Positions 23,929 to 33,674 are shown, counted from the first letter of the stretch. The stretch is DNA of 64,000 bases from Actinomycetales bacterium SN12 (GCA_002837415.1 PJCV01000005.1:186001-250000); one strand, 5' to 3'. Notes: generated by a model not told the origin, from the letters alone. Numbers and translations are program-made.

Positions 23929-25089
23929 CTACATGTCGAGCCGATCCCGGTCGAGGCGCTCACCCTGCTCGGCCTCGGCGCGTACTCGCTCCCACCGATC
24001 GCCGCCCTCGGCGTGCGCCAGATTGGCGGCCTCGGCAGCCCGCCCCACGAGCGTGTCGAAGTCGTAGCCGACCGCCGAGACCGGCGCCCAGCCGATGCTC
24101 GCCGTCAGCCGGATCGGCAGTGCTCGGTCGTGCTCGGATGTCGCGATCCGCTCGAGCAGCTCGGTGAGCAGCTCGCGCACACCGCCCTGAGAGCGTGGCA
24201 CCAGCACGAGACACCGCGTCGAGGCGACCTGCTCGATATCGGCGTCGGCGGGCAGCACGCAGTCGACATCGCGCGCGAACTTCTGCGCGACGGCATTGAA
24301 CTCCGCCGTACTCGACGCCGTGCGGATGTCGTCGGGATCGTCGAGGCGGATGTCGAGCAGCGACCACAGATCATCGTCGGCGGCGCTGGCGCGATCGAGA
24401 CGAGTGCGCACCGTGCGCTCGAAGGCATCGCGCGGCGACGTGGCGATCTCGTCGCCGTGGATGGTCAGCAGCAGCGTCGTGATCAGCGCGCACACCACGT
24501 ACACCGCCATTCCGACCATGTTCATGGTGCGCACGAGATTCAGGGCATCCGAGCCGGTGATCAGGCCCGCCATCACGAGCATCCCGTTGACATCGATGAT
24601 CACCGCGAACACGATGAACGCGCCGGAGACGCCCAGCAGGGGAAGGGCCTCGTCTCTCAGGCGCGGCCCCAGGCCGACGAGCTCGACGATCATCAGACCG
24701 GCGAACACCGCCGTCGCGGTGAACACCACACGGAATGCGATGCCATACACGCCCGCGAAGCTCGACAGCAGCAGCACGATCGGCGACAGCAGACCGAACA
24801 GGTAGCCGATCAGCAGGTGCTGCCGCTCGCGCCCACGGTAGGCGCGCAGGCCCGACCAGAGCAGCGGCATGGGGGCGATCGTCAGACCCGAGCCGAGCGC
24901 GCGCAGTGGCTCGGAGGCGATGTGATTCTGCGCGAGCCACACGTACGAGCCGACCATCGCGATCGCGAAGGCTGTCGACCAGAGCGCCGTCGCGCGCGAC
25001 GGCCGCGGCAGGAAGCCGAGGCCGATGTAGACCACCGTTGCGAGCGTCGTCAGAGCGACGACGGGCATCATCAGCGTCGAGTTGATCAT
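23929..25089 (-). CDS. Membrane protein with degenerate GGDEF-like C-terminal region
   Basis: A 386-residue protein. Residues about 1-215 hold seven or so membrane segments. The cytoplasmic part (about 225-386) resembles the end of a diguanylate cyclase domain: LTASIGWAP, then DTLVGRAAEAANLAHAEGGDRWER, where active enzymes have SxGxA and ALYxAKxxGRNR. I find no GGDEF/GGEEF active-site motif, so it is probably inactive or only distantly related. It overlaps the histidine kinase gene by four bases and precedes the receiver, so it likely acts as a sensor or relay in the same system. Function is uncertain. Confidence 0.6.
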   Translation of the reverse strand: MINSTLMMPVVALTTLATVVYIGLGFLPRPSRATALWSTAFAIAMVGSYVWLAQNHIASEPLRALGSGLTIAPMPLLWSGLRAYRGRERQHLLIGYLFGLLSPIVLLLSSFAGVYGIAFRVVFTATAVFAGLMIVELVGLGPRLRDEALPLLGVSGAFIVFAVIIDVNGMLVMAGLITGSDALNLVRTMNMVGMAVYVVCALITTLLLTIHGDEIATSPRDAFERTVRTRLDRASAADDDLWSLLDIRLDDPDDIRTASSTAEFNAVAQKFARDVDCVLPADADIEQVASTRCLVLVPRSQGGVRELLTELLERIATSEHDRALPIRLTASIGWAPVSAVGYDFDTLVGRAAEAANLAHAEGGDRWERVRAEAEQGERLDRDRLDM

Positions 25090-26744
25090 GCAGGAGTCCG
25101 TTCGCGAGCATCGTCGGGGCAGGGGAGGAGGATGCTGACGCGCGTGCCCTGCCCGAGCTCGCTCGCCACCTCGAACCGCCCGCCCTGCTCCGCGACGATG
25201 TCGCGCGAGATGCTGAGCCCGAGACCGGTGCCAGGGATGCCGCGCTGCCTCGCGAGCTCAGTGCGGAACTGGCGGTCGAAGATGCGGGGCAGATCCTCCT
25301 CGGAGATCCCGATGCCGTTGTCGCTCACCAGCAGACGCACCTGACCCGCGCCTTCGCGCTGGCCGTGCACGACCACGCGGCCACCGCGCTGGGCGTATTT
25401 GATCGCGTTCCCCAGCACGTTGTCGACCACCTGGCGCAACCGGAAAGCATCGCCGTGCAGCGGCAGATCCTCGAACAGCCGCGCTTCGATGGCCACACCC
25501 GACGCTTCGGCGGCCGGCGTGAAGCCCTCCACCGACGCGGTGGCGACTTCGGCGAGGTCGAACGGCCGATCGCAGTCATCCTCGCGCGCTTCGGGTACGC
25601 TCAGGGCCTGGTCGATGAGCTGCTGCATGCGCGATCCGGCGTGGTCGATCACCGCGAGCTGCCGCCGGGTGGACTCATCCAGGCCGTCGCGCTCGAGCAG
25701 CAGGTCGGCGTGCCCGAGTATCGCGGTCAGAGGGTTGCGCAGCTCGTGCGCGATCGAGCGCCGCAGTGCCACTTCGCCCGCCCGCGGATCGACGCTCTCG
25801 GTGACGTCCTCGACCAGCAGCAGCACGCCGTCTGCCGAATCTCCGGGGTCGATCACCTTCGTCGATGCTTTCAGCGCTCGCCACCGCCCGTCTACGCCGA
25901 ACAGCCACACGATCTCGTCCTGGAAGAGCTCGCCGCGGCCGGCGCGGGCGATCATCGTCTCCGCGGCGGGCACGGCCGCGCCGCGCCGCGCGCGGTACTC
26001 GACCGCGCGTGACGGGTGCAGCCGCGATGACGAATCGAGCGCGTACAGACTGCGGAACGCCGTGCTGGCGACTTCGACCACGCCACCGGATCCCACCCGC
26101 GCGACGCCGACGTCGAGCGCGTCCAGCACCCGAAGGTTGCGGGCCTTCTGCTCCTGCACACGCTGCAGCGCGTGCGCGAGCCGGTCGGACTGCGCACTGA
26201 GCAGGCGTCGCGACGACCGGTTGCGCGCCGAACCGACCCGCATGATCAGGCCCACGAAGCAGAGCGAGAGCAGCGAGATGACGATGCCCATCGTCGCGGT
26301 GATGGTCACGCCATCCCACAGCAGCATCACGAGCTGGATCGTCGCGATCAGCGACAGCATCCCGACCAGCGTCAGCGTGCGGAAGTACGTCGCCGCCCAC
26401 GCCACCGGAAACACCCAGAGGAACGTCGCGGCAGGGGTGTGTCCGGCCACCATCAGGCCGATCATGGCCGCATCGATCGCCGGGACGGCGAACACCGCCG
26501 CCCTGGGAAGGAGATGCCACGGCACCGACAGCGTCGCGATCGTGGTCGCGATGATCAGCACGATGCTGACACTGAACTGCCAGTTGCCGAAGCGGGTGGG
26601 CTGCAGGGCCGCCACACCCACAGCGGTTGCGACCGTCGTGAAGGCGATCACAAGCTGCCACTGCCAGATCGAACGGCAGCGGCTGTCGCCGAAGTACCGG
26701 GGCACAGGGGGAGACAGTGCGGACCCCCTCAGCATGAGCGCCAT
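25086..26744 (-). CDS. Membrane sensor histidine kinase
   Basis: About 552 residues. The first 210 hold six membrane segments. A coiled region and a PAS-like domain (about 225-320, LRVLDALDVGVARVGSGG) follow. The HisKA phosphoacceptor is IAHELRNPLTAILGH (about residue 335). The HATPase domain shows DNVLGNAIKYA, LLVSDNGIGISEEDLPRIFD and GTGLGLSISRDIVAEQGG. Start ATG 26744 is the first in the domain-supported frame. TACAAT overlapping it would fit a leaderless start at the second ATG (26735), so the exact start is open. The frame extends far upstream, but over the divergent coaA gene. It forms an operon with a membrane protein and a receiver. Confidence 0.9.
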   Translation of the reverse strand: MALMLRGSALSPPVPRYFGDSRCRSIWQWQLVIAFTTVATAVGVAALQPTRFGNWQFSVSIVLIIATTIATLSVPWHLLPRAAVFAVPAIDAAMIGLMVAGHTPAATFLWVFPVAWAATYFRTLTLVGMLSLIATIQLVMLLWDGVTITATMGIVISLLSLCFVGLIMRVGSARNRSSRRLLSAQSDRLAHALQRVQEQKARNLRVLDALDVGVARVGSGGVVEVASTAFRSLYALDSSSRLHPSRAVEYRARRGAAVPAAETMIARAGRGELFQDEIVWLFGVDGRWRALKASTKVIDPGDSADGVLLLVEDVTESVDPRAGEVALRRSIAHELRNPLTAILGHADLLLERDGLDESTRRQLAVIDHAGSRMQQLIDQALSVPEAREDDCDRPFDLAEVATASVEGFTPAAEASGVAIEARLFEDLPLHGDAFRLRQVVDNVLGNAIKYAQRGGRVVVHGQREGAGQVRLLVSDNGIGISEEDLPRIFDRQFRTELARQRGIPGTGLGLSISRDIVAEQGGRFEVASELGQGTRVSILLPCPDDARERTPA

Positions 26745-26818
26745 TGTAGTGCCACGACAATTCCTCGATGGTCCGCGTGACTTCTCCGCGGCGACCAGGG
26801 GGTGCGCTGCTCGGTCGA

Positions 26819-26824
26819 TACGAT
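26819..26824 (+). promoter_or_regulatory. -10 element of a leaderless coaA promoter
   Basis: TACGAT lies seven bases before the GTG start of coaA (26832). No ribosome binding site is present between them, which fits a leaderless mRNA. Confidence 0.45.
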
Positions 26825-26831
26825 TGGCTCC

Positions 26832-27773
26832 GTGAGCCTCGCCTCGAATCAGCCGCTGTCTCCATACCGTGAGATCGACCGCCCCGACTGGGCGCGCCTG
26901 GCTGCGGGGATCGACCAGCCTCTCACCGAGACCGAGGTCGTCGGCATCCGGGGCATCGGCGACCGCCTCGATATCACCGAGGTGCGCGAGGTCTACCTGC
27001 CGCTGAGCCGCCTGCTCAGCCTGTACGCCAGCTCGACGCGCGAGCTCGGCGCAGCGACCAGCGCGTTCCTGCAGGAGAGCGACACGACGACTCCGTTCGT
27101 CGTCGGCGTGGCGGGTTCCGTGGCCGTAGGGAAGTCGACCATCGCCCGACTGCTGCGCGAGCTGATGAGCCGGTGGCCAGGCACCCCCCGCGTCGAGCTG
27201 GTCACGACCGATGGCTTCCTCTACCCGAACGCCGAGCTCGAGCGCCGCGGGCTGATGGACCGCAAAGGCTTTCCCGAGTCGTACGACCGGCGGGCGCTGA
27301 TCTCGTTCCTCACCGAGGTGAAGAGCGGCGCCGCTGAGGTGCGGGCTCCCTTCTACTCGCACATGCGCTACGACATCGTGCCCGATGCGCACGTCGTGGT
27401 GCGCCGGCCCGACGTCGTCATCGTCGAGGGACTGAACGTGCTGCAGCCGCCGCCCGCTCCGAACGACGTCGCGGTCAGCGACCTGTTCGACTTCTCGATC
27501 TTCGTCGATGCCGACACCAGCCACATCGAACGCTGGTACATCGACCGCTTCCTCGCGCTGCGACAGGGAGCCTTCAGCAACCCCTCGTCGTACTTCAACG
27601 TGTTCGCGCATCTCACCGACGACGAGGCGGTGACCACAGCTCTGGGCTACTGGAACGAGATCAACATGCCCAACCTGGTCGAGAACGTGATGCCCACCAG
27701 GCACCGCGCCACCCTGGTGCTGCGCAAGGGCGCCGAGCACGCCGTCGAGAGCGTCAAGCTGCGCAAGGTCTGA
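26832..27773 (+). CDS. coaA: Pantothenate kinase, type I
   Basis: About 313 residues, the normal length of bacterial type I pantothenate kinase. It catalyses the first and controlling step of coenzyme A synthesis, phosphorylating pantothenate with ATP. Visible motifs are SPYREIDRPDWARL at the start, the P-loop GVAGSVAVGKSTIARLL (about residues 95-111), VTTDGFLYPN, KGFPESYD, and DFSIFVDADTSHIERWYIDRF. I take GTG 26832 as the start; it follows TACGAT by seven bases. In related actinobacteria it lies directly before glmS; here about 9.6 kb of accessory genes separates them. Confidence 0.95.
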   Translation: MSLASNQPLSPYREIDRPDWARLAAGIDQPLTETEVVGIRGIGDRLDITEVREVYLPLSRLLSLYASSTRELGAATSAFLQESDTTTPFVVGVAGSVAVGKSTIARLLRELMSRWPGTPRVELVTTDGFLYPNAELERRGLMDRKGFPESYDRRALISFLTEVKSGAAEVRAPFYSHMRYDIVPDAHVVVRRPDVVIVEGLNVLQPPPAPNDVAVSDLFDFSIFVDADTSHIERWYIDRFLALRQGAFSNPSSYFNVFAHLTDDEAVTTALGYWNEINMPNLVENVMPTRHRATLVLRKGAEHAVESVKLRKV

Positions 27774-27988
27774 GCCTGAGCACCCCGGGCCCCGGCGCAG
27801 GGGTGAAATCGGGGGTGAAATTTCGCCGAACCGCTGAACAGCCGGTTCTCTGACGGCGAGCCTGGCAGTGACCCAGGGATGGCAGTCGCGCCGGCGAGCG
27901 GGAGTGCGCTCGACGAACCATGCCGCCTGCATCTTCTGGGTCATCCGCGTGCGCGAACGCCGCGGGTTCCGCACCAGGGGAGACCATC

Positions 27989-30900
27989 TTGATATTCCGT
28001 GCTGGGCAGACGCAGCATCTGCCTGATTCGAACAGACCACGATCCGAGCGCCGCTGGCGCCTCGGCCTGAAGCGCCTCATCGCCGGCGCGGCGAGCACCG
28101 CCGTCGTGGCGTCGTCGCTCGTCATCGGCGGGATCGCCGCCGCCGCGCCTGCCGCTGCAGCCGAGCCGTTCATCTGCGAGGCGGGCTCGGTCTACGTGCA
28201 GAGCATCACGCAGGTGCGCGAGTTCAAGGTGAACAAGAACGGCAGCGGCGGGTCGCTCGACACGAGCGGCACAGGCTTCGGTGCCGGCCACCAGAACAAC
28301 GGCCTCGGCATCTCGTCGAACGGGCGCTACGCCTACACGGTGAGCAATGGCGGCACCGAGAAGGACAGGCAGGTCACGAAGTACGACCGTCAGGCGGACC
28401 GTCCCCAGTCGTGGCCACTTCCGAGCGGTGTTGATTCGACCATCATCCGTGGCGCGGTGCACCCGATCACGGGCGTGTACTACTTCGCGAGCGGAACTGC
28501 CGGGAACGGCATCAACCTCTATGCCTGGAACGAGAAGGTCAGCACGCCGACGGCGGTGCGCGTCGGCACCCTGAGAGCCGCCAGTGGCGACCCGCGCCTC
28601 GCGAACGGCGCGAACGGCGACATGGCGTTCAGCGCATCCGGCCAGCTGCTGATCGTCGCCGAGAACCTCATCTACTCTGCAGACGTGCCGAACGGCGGTC
28701 AGCCGGTGGCCGGCACAGCCGACATCCCGGTGAAGCAGGTCTTCGCGATGAAGGACGGGGTCAAGGGCAACGGCATCGCATTCGGAAACTACGGTCGCAT
28801 CTTCGTGTCGGCCAGCACTCCGAGCCGAGTCATCATCGAAGTCGACCTCGCCAAGGGAGAGACGGTCAGCACGACGCCGATCGACTTCTCGCCGACCGAC
28901 ATGTCGAGCTGCACCTTCCCCAACACCATCACCCTGAAGAAGGACCTGCCGGCGGGCCGTCAGGCGGCGACCGACCAGTTCGGGCTGCGCATCGACGCTC
29001 CTGTCGGATACCAGACCCCGCGATCCGCCGCCACGACGCGCGGCAACGCGCCTGGCCTGCAGCCCGACTACGTCGGCCCGGTTTTCGTCAACCAGGGCGA
29101 CAGCTTCACGCTCACCGAATCAGCATCCGGCACCACGAAGCTCGACCAGTACGTGTCGTCGCTCGCCTGTGCGGAGATCACCCCCACCGGCACGAAGCCG
29201 GTCGCCGTGACCGGCAGCACCGTCGTGCAGCCGCGCGGCGAGCTGGGCACCTCGATCGAGTGCGCTTTCACGAACGCCAAGCTCACGCCCGGCCTGGCGC
29301 TGCGCAAGACGTCCGACCCGGCATCCGGCGCTGCCGTCACCGCGGGCCAGAAGATCACCTACACCGTCGAGGCGCAGAACACCGGCGACACCGCCCTCGA
29401 CCCCGTGAGTGTCACCGACGACCTGTCGGACGTGCTCGCCCACGCGAAGTACTCCGGCGACGTGAAGACGCACATCGACGGCACGGATGTCACCTCCGGC
29501 GCCGCGGCGATCAACGGCACGGCGCTGGCGTGGACGGGATCTCTGCAGCCCGCCCAGGCCGTGACGATCACCTACTCCGTCATCGTGAACGACGACGTCG
29601 CGGGTGAGACGATCGCCAACAGCGTCACCGCATCCGGTACGCCCCCGGGCTCGTTCGAGCCCATCGTTCCGACCGAAGTGATCACGCAGCACCCCGTCGC
29701 CGGATTCGTCATCGACAAGACCGCAACCCCCGCATCCGGCGCCGTCGTGCAGCCGGGCCAGAAGATCAGCTACACCGTCACCGGCACCAACACCGGCGCC
29801 ACCACGCTGAACCCCGCGCGCATCAGCGACGACCTCAGCAAGGTGCTCACCGGCGCCACCTACAACGACGACATCGTCACCAAGGTCGACGGCGCACCCG
29901 TCACCTCCGGTGCCGCGACGATCACCGGCGGCACGCTCGCCTGGACCGGCTCCCTCGCCGCCGGTGCCACCGTCACGGTCACCTACTCGGTGACCGTCGC
30001 GCAGGGCGCATCCGGCACGGTCGTCAGCAACACGGCATCCGGAGATGCGACACCCACAACGCCCGACCCCGCCGACCCGAACGGGCCGCAGATCCCCGGC
30101 ACGCCCATCACCCCGCCCGCGGTCACGACCGAGCACCCGGTGATCGGCTCCGGCTTCACGATCAGCAAGTCCGCTGACCCGGCATCCGGAACCGCAGTCG
30201 AGGCCGGAGACACCATCACCTACACCGTCACCGGCACCAACACCGGCGACACCGAGCTGCGCCCCGCCGAGATCGTCGACGACCTGTCGGCCCTGCTCGA
30301 CGACGCACGCTACAACGACGACGTCACGGCCAGCCGCGGCGCCGCCGAGGTCGAGAACGGCACGCTCACCTGGACGGGAACGCTTCCGAAGGGGGCATCC
30401 GTCACCATCCGCTACAGCGTCACCGTGAAGACGGGCGTGAAGAGCGCGGTGCTGAAGAACAGCGCGGAGGGCTCCGCCATCCCGCGGATCCCCACCGACC
30501 CGTCCGACCCGCAGAGCCCGACCACGCCGGGCACCGCGATCACGCCGCCGCCGGCGACGACGACGCACCCCGTCGTCGACAACGGCTTCACCGTGAGCAA
30601 GACCGCGACGCCCGACACTCGCACCGCCGTGCGCGCGGGTGACACGGTCACCTACACGGTGATCGGCAAGAACACCGGCAACACGGCGCTCGACCCGGCC
30701 AGCCTCACCGACGACCTGTCGGCGGTGCTCGGATCCGCTCAGCTGACCGGCGAGATCACCGCCTCCACGGGCAAGGCCGCGCTGAACGACCAGGTGCTCA
30801 CCTGGACGGGCGCGCTCGCACCCGGCGCCTCGGTCACTCTCACCTACACGGTGACGGTGAACGCCGACGCGACCGGCGTGATGCTGCGCAACACGGTCGC

Positions 30901-33187
30901 GGGCCAGGGCACGCCCCTGATCCCGGCCGACCCGACCGACCCCGAGAGCCCGACCACGCCGGGCACCCCGGTGACCCCGCCGCCGGCGAGCACCGAGCAC
31001 CCCGTGGTCAACCCCGGGTTCACCGTCGTGAAGTCGGCCGAGCAGGCATCCGGCACGCGCGTCGACCCCGGCAGCGTGATCGAGTACACCGTGACCGGCA
31101 CCAACACCGGCGACACCGTGCTCGACCCCGCGACGATCAGCGACAACCTCGCCGATGCGCTCGCGAACGCCGCCTACAACGGCGACGTCAAGGCGAGCCG
31201 CGGCACCGCGAAGGTGACCGGCAGCGCCCTCACCTGGACCGGCTCGCTGAAGCCCGGCGACGACGTCACCATCACCTACTCGGTGACGGTCGACGGTGAC
31301 GCCGGTGGAGAGACGATCCGCAACTCGGCGACCGGCTCTGCGACCCCGCAGATGCCCGCTGACCCGAGCGACCCCGAGAGCCCGACGACGCCCGGCACTC
31401 CCGTGGTGCCGCCGACGGTGAACACCGAGCATCCGGTCAACACCCCGGGCTTCACGTTCGCGAAGACCGTCGACCCGGCAGCCGGCACGGCCCTCGACCC
31501 GGGTCAGGTGCTGACCTACACTCTCACCGGCGTCAACACCGGCCAGACGGCACTGCCCCTGGTCGAGATCGCTGATGACCTGTCGGGTGTGCTCTCGCAC
31601 GCGTCGTACAACGACGACGCGGTGGCGAAGATCAACGGCACTCTTGCCGGCGGTCCCGCTGTCGCTGACAGCACGCTGTCGTGGGAGGGTGCGCTCGCGG
31701 TCGGTCAGACCGTCGTCGTCACCTACTCGGTGACGGTCGGAGCGGATGCCATCGGCGAGGTGCTGAGCAACTCCGCCACCGGCACGGCCACCCCTCCCGG
31801 CGGCGAGAAGATCACCCCGCCGCCCGGCACCACCACCAACCCGGTGAACCTGCCCGGATTCTCGGTCTCGAAGAGCGCCGACCCGGCCGGCGGGAACGTC
31901 GACCCGGGCAGCACCATCACCTACACGGTGACCGGTGCGAACACCGGCGAGACGGCACTCGACCCGGTCACCATCGTCGACGACCTGTCGGGCGTGCTCT
32001 CGGGCACCTCGTACAACGCCGACGCGACCTCGACGATCGACGGGGCTCCTGCCGGCGATCCCGCTGTCGCCGACGGCGAGCTGTCGTGGAGCGGTGCGCT
32101 CGCGGTCGGTCAGACGGTCACGATCACCTACTCGGTGACCGTGAACCCGGATGCCGGCGGCGCGCAGCTGAAGAACTCGGTTTCAGGCGTCGCCACCCCT
32201 CCGGGTGGAGTGCCGCCGATCGAGACGCCTCCGGCGACCACCGAGCACGGGGTCAACGAGCCCGGCTTCTCGGTCACGAAGACCGCGGATCCGGCATCCG
32301 GAACCCGCGTCGACCCGGGCAGCGTCATCACCTACACGGTGACCGGCGTGAACACCGGTGAGACCGCGCTCGAGCCCGTCGCGCTCAGCGACGACCTCTC
32401 GGGTGTGCTCGCCCACGCCGTGTACAACGACGACGCGACCGCGCGCATCGGCGAGACGGATGCTGGGGCTCCCGTCTTCGCTGAAGGCGAGCTGTCATGG
32501 CAGGGCGCCCTGGCCATCGGCGAGCGTGTCACGATCACCTACTCGGTGACGGTGAACGGCGAAGCCGGCGGCAAGACGCTGAAGAACACGGTCGCGGGAG
32601 TGGCGGTTCCTCCGGGAGGCGCCGAGCTCACGCCGCCGCCGGCGACCACCGAGAACCCGGTCGGAAAGCCCGGCTTCACGTTCGCCAAGACGTCGAACCC
32701 GGCGTCCGGCACGGCCATCGCCACGGGCAGCTCCGTGACCTACACGCTCACCGGCGTCAACACCGGCGAGACGGGTCTCGACAAGGTCGTCATCACCGAC
32801 GATCTCGGCAAGGTGCTCGCTCACGCGAAGCTCACGGGTGATGTGGTGGCTGTCGTGGGTGGCCGCGAGGTCGCCGCGCCGCAGATCGACGGCTCGAAGC
32901 TGTCGTGGAGCGGAGCGCTGGGCCTCGACGAGACGGTCACCATCACCTACACGGTGACGGTGAACGACTCGGCCGCAGGGCAGACGTTGAAGAACGTCGC
33001 CACGGCTTCTGCCACCGCACCCGGTGGTGTGGTGCTCGATCCGGCGGCCAGCAGCACGGAGCACAAGGTGCTCACGCCGCTCGCCATCACCGGCGGACAG
33101 CTGATGCCCTGGGCCCTCGGGTTCGGTGCGCTGCTGCTGCTGGGTGGCGCCGCGCTGATGCTGATGCGTCGACGCCGAACCGCCTGA
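27989..33187 (+). CDS. Giant LAxTG surface protein with nine DUF11-type repeats
   Basis: About 1732 residues, exported and probably sortase-anchored. Order: long signal peptide with Arg-rich start (to about residue 60, ending AAAPAAAAEP); an N-terminal domain to about 330 with propeller-like segments (ISSNGRYAYTVSNGG); a prealbumin-like stretch (TITLKKDLPAGRQA); nine repeats of about 125-145 residues (about 433-1690), each starting like GFTVSKSADPASGTAV and containing TYTVTGTNTG, DDLS.VL and TWTGALAPG; then LAITG, a hydrophobic helix and RRRR tail. Repeats of this type stiffen adhesin stalks. The start is TTG 27989 with GGGGAG upstream. It interrupts the coaA-glmS neighbourhood. A likely adhesin; the ligand is unknown. 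Confidence 0.88.
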   Translation: MIFRAGQTQHLPDSNRPRSERRWRLGLKRLIAGAASTAVVASSLVIGGIAAAAPAAAAEPFICEAGSVYVQSITQVREFKVNKNGSGGSLDTSGTGFGAGHQNNGLGISSNGRYAYTVSNGGTEKDRQVTKYDRQADRPQSWPLPSGVDSTIIRGAVHPITGVYYFASGTAGNGINLYAWNEKVSTPTAVRVGTLRAASGDPRLANGANGDMAFSASGQLLIVAENLIYSADVPNGGQPVAGTADIPVKQVFAMKDGVKGNGIAFGNYGRIFVSASTPSRVIIEVDLAKGETVSTTPIDFSPTDMSSCTFPNTITLKKDLPAGRQAATDQFGLRIDAPVGYQTPRSAATTRGNAPGLQPDYVGPVFVNQGDSFTLTESASGTTKLDQYVSSLACAEITPTGTKPVAVTGSTVVQPRGELGTSIECAFTNAKLTPGLALRKTSDPASGAAVTAGQKITYTVEAQNTGDTALDPVSVTDDLSDVLAHAKYSGDVKTHIDGTDVTSGAAAINGTALAWTGSLQPAQAVTITYSVIVNDDVAGETIANSVTASGTPPGSFEPIVPTEVITQHPVAGFVIDKTATPASGAVVQPGQKISYTVTGTNTGATTLNPARISDDLSKVLTGATYNDDIVTKVDGAPVTSGAATITGGTLAWTGSLAAGATVTVTYSVTVAQGASGTVVSNTASGDATPTTPDPADPNGPQIPGTPITPPAVTTEHPVIGSGFTISKSADPASGTAVEAGDTITYTVTGTNTGDTELRPAEIVDDLSALLDDARYNDDVTASRGAAEVENGTLTWTGTLPKGASVTIRYSVTVKTGVKSAVLKNSAEGSAIPRIPTDPSDPQSPTTPGTAITPPPATTTHPVVDNGFTVSKTATPDTRTAVRAGDTVTYTVIGKNTGNTALDPASLTDDLSAVLGSAQLTGEITASTGKAALNDQVLTWTGALAPGASVTLTYTVTVNADATGVMLRNTVAGQGTPLIPADPTDPESPTTPGTPVTPPPASTEHPVVNPGFTVVKSAEQASGTRVDPGSVIEYTVTGTNTGDTVLDPATISDNLADALANAAYNGDVKASRGTAKVTGSALTWTGSLKPGDDVTITYSVTVDGDAGGETIRNSATGSATPQMPADPSDPESPTTPGTPVVPPTVNTEHPVNTPGFTFAKTVDPAAGTALDPGQVLTYTLTGVNTGQTALPLVEIADDLSGVLSHASYNDDAVAKINGTLAGGPAVADSTLSWEGALAVGQTVVVTYSVTVGADAIGEVLSNSATGTATPPGGEKITPPPGTTTNPVNLPGFSVSKSADPAGGNVDPGSTITYTVTGANTGETALDPVTIVDDLSGVLSGTSYNADATSTIDGAPAGDPAVADGELSWSGALAVGQTVTITYSVTVNPDAGGAQLKNSVSGVATPPGGVPPIETPPATTEHGVNEPGFSVTKTADPASGTRVDPGSVITYTVTGVNTGETALEPVALSDDLSGVLAHAVYNDDATARIGETDAGAPVFAEGELSWQGALAIGERVTITYSVTVNGEAGGKTLKNTVAGVAVPPGGAELTPPPATTENPVGKPGFTFAKTSNPASGTAIATGSSVTYTLTGVNTGETGLDKVVITDDLGKVLAHAKLTGDVVAVVGGREVAAPQIDGSKLSWSGALGLDETVTITYTVTVNDSAAGQTLKNVATASATAPGGVVLDPAASSTEHKVLTPLAITGGQLMPWALGFGALLLLGGAALMLMRRRRTA

Positions 33188-33202
33188 TAGGCGAGTGACG
33201 AG

Positions 33203-33234
33203 GGCCTCGGCCTGCTGGGGAGCAGGCCGGGGCC
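33203..33234 (+). terminator. Terminator after the surface protein gene
   Basis: GGCC-T-CGGCCTGCT (33203-33216) pairs with AGCAGGCCG-G-GGCC (33221-33234), a stem of 14 pairs including one wobble. The loop is GGGG closed by a T-A pair. It lies 16 bases after the stop codon and is followed by TTCGGCG. Confidence 0.8.
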
Positions 33235-33270
33235 TTCGGCGTTCGTGCGGGGCTCTTACGGTTCGTTCGG

Positions 33271-33645
33271 GTGGGCCCGAAAGGCCGCCTCACGGGGTGG
33301 GATGCGGCACATTGGGCCCACTCGGGTTGGGGGTGGGCGTGCTGGTTCTGCGGGGTGGGCCCAAAAGGCCGCGTCACGGGGTGGGATGCGGCACTTTGGG
33401 CCCACTCGCTGGGGGAGTGCGTGTTGGCTCGATGCTCCCGCTCGGGCTGGAGGTGGGCGTGCTGGTTCCGCCGGGTGGGCCCGTAAGGCCGCCTCACGCG
33501 GTGGGATGCGGCACTTTGGGCCCACTCGCTGGAGGTGTGCGTGCTGGTTCGATGCTCCCGCTCGGGCTGGGGGTGGGCGTGCTGGTTCCGCCGGGTGGTC
33601 CCATAACGCCGCCTCGCCGGGTGGGATGCGGCACTTTGGGCCCAC
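33271..33645. repeat. Tandem array 1: four palindromic units in a convergent intergenic region
   Basis: Four hairpins of 51 nt start at 33271, 33355, 33475 and 33595 (spacing 84, 120, 120). Each opens with GTGGGCCC (GTGGTCCC in the fourth) and closes with GGGCCCAC, with an inner GCCGC/GCGGC pair. Spacers in the last two units are nearly identical (TCGATGCTCCCGCTCGGGCT...). The fourth unit's left arm GTGGTCCCATA matches array 2 at 52869-53328. No coding role is credible despite open frames on both strands, since these are periodic and lack homology. It lies between the surface protein and a convergent MFS gene. Confidence 0.8.
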
Positions 33646-33674
33646 CCGGGCTGGAGCGAGGCGCCGAGCGTGGG

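Noticed and set aside
26745-28040. Upstream extension of the histidine kinase frame to 28040
   Set aside because: It runs antisense through coaA; the kinase's membrane domain begins after 26744.
29120-31600. An 826-codon minus-strand frame inside the surface protein gene
   Set aside because: It mirrors the repeats of the forward gene and has no start signal or recognisable domain.
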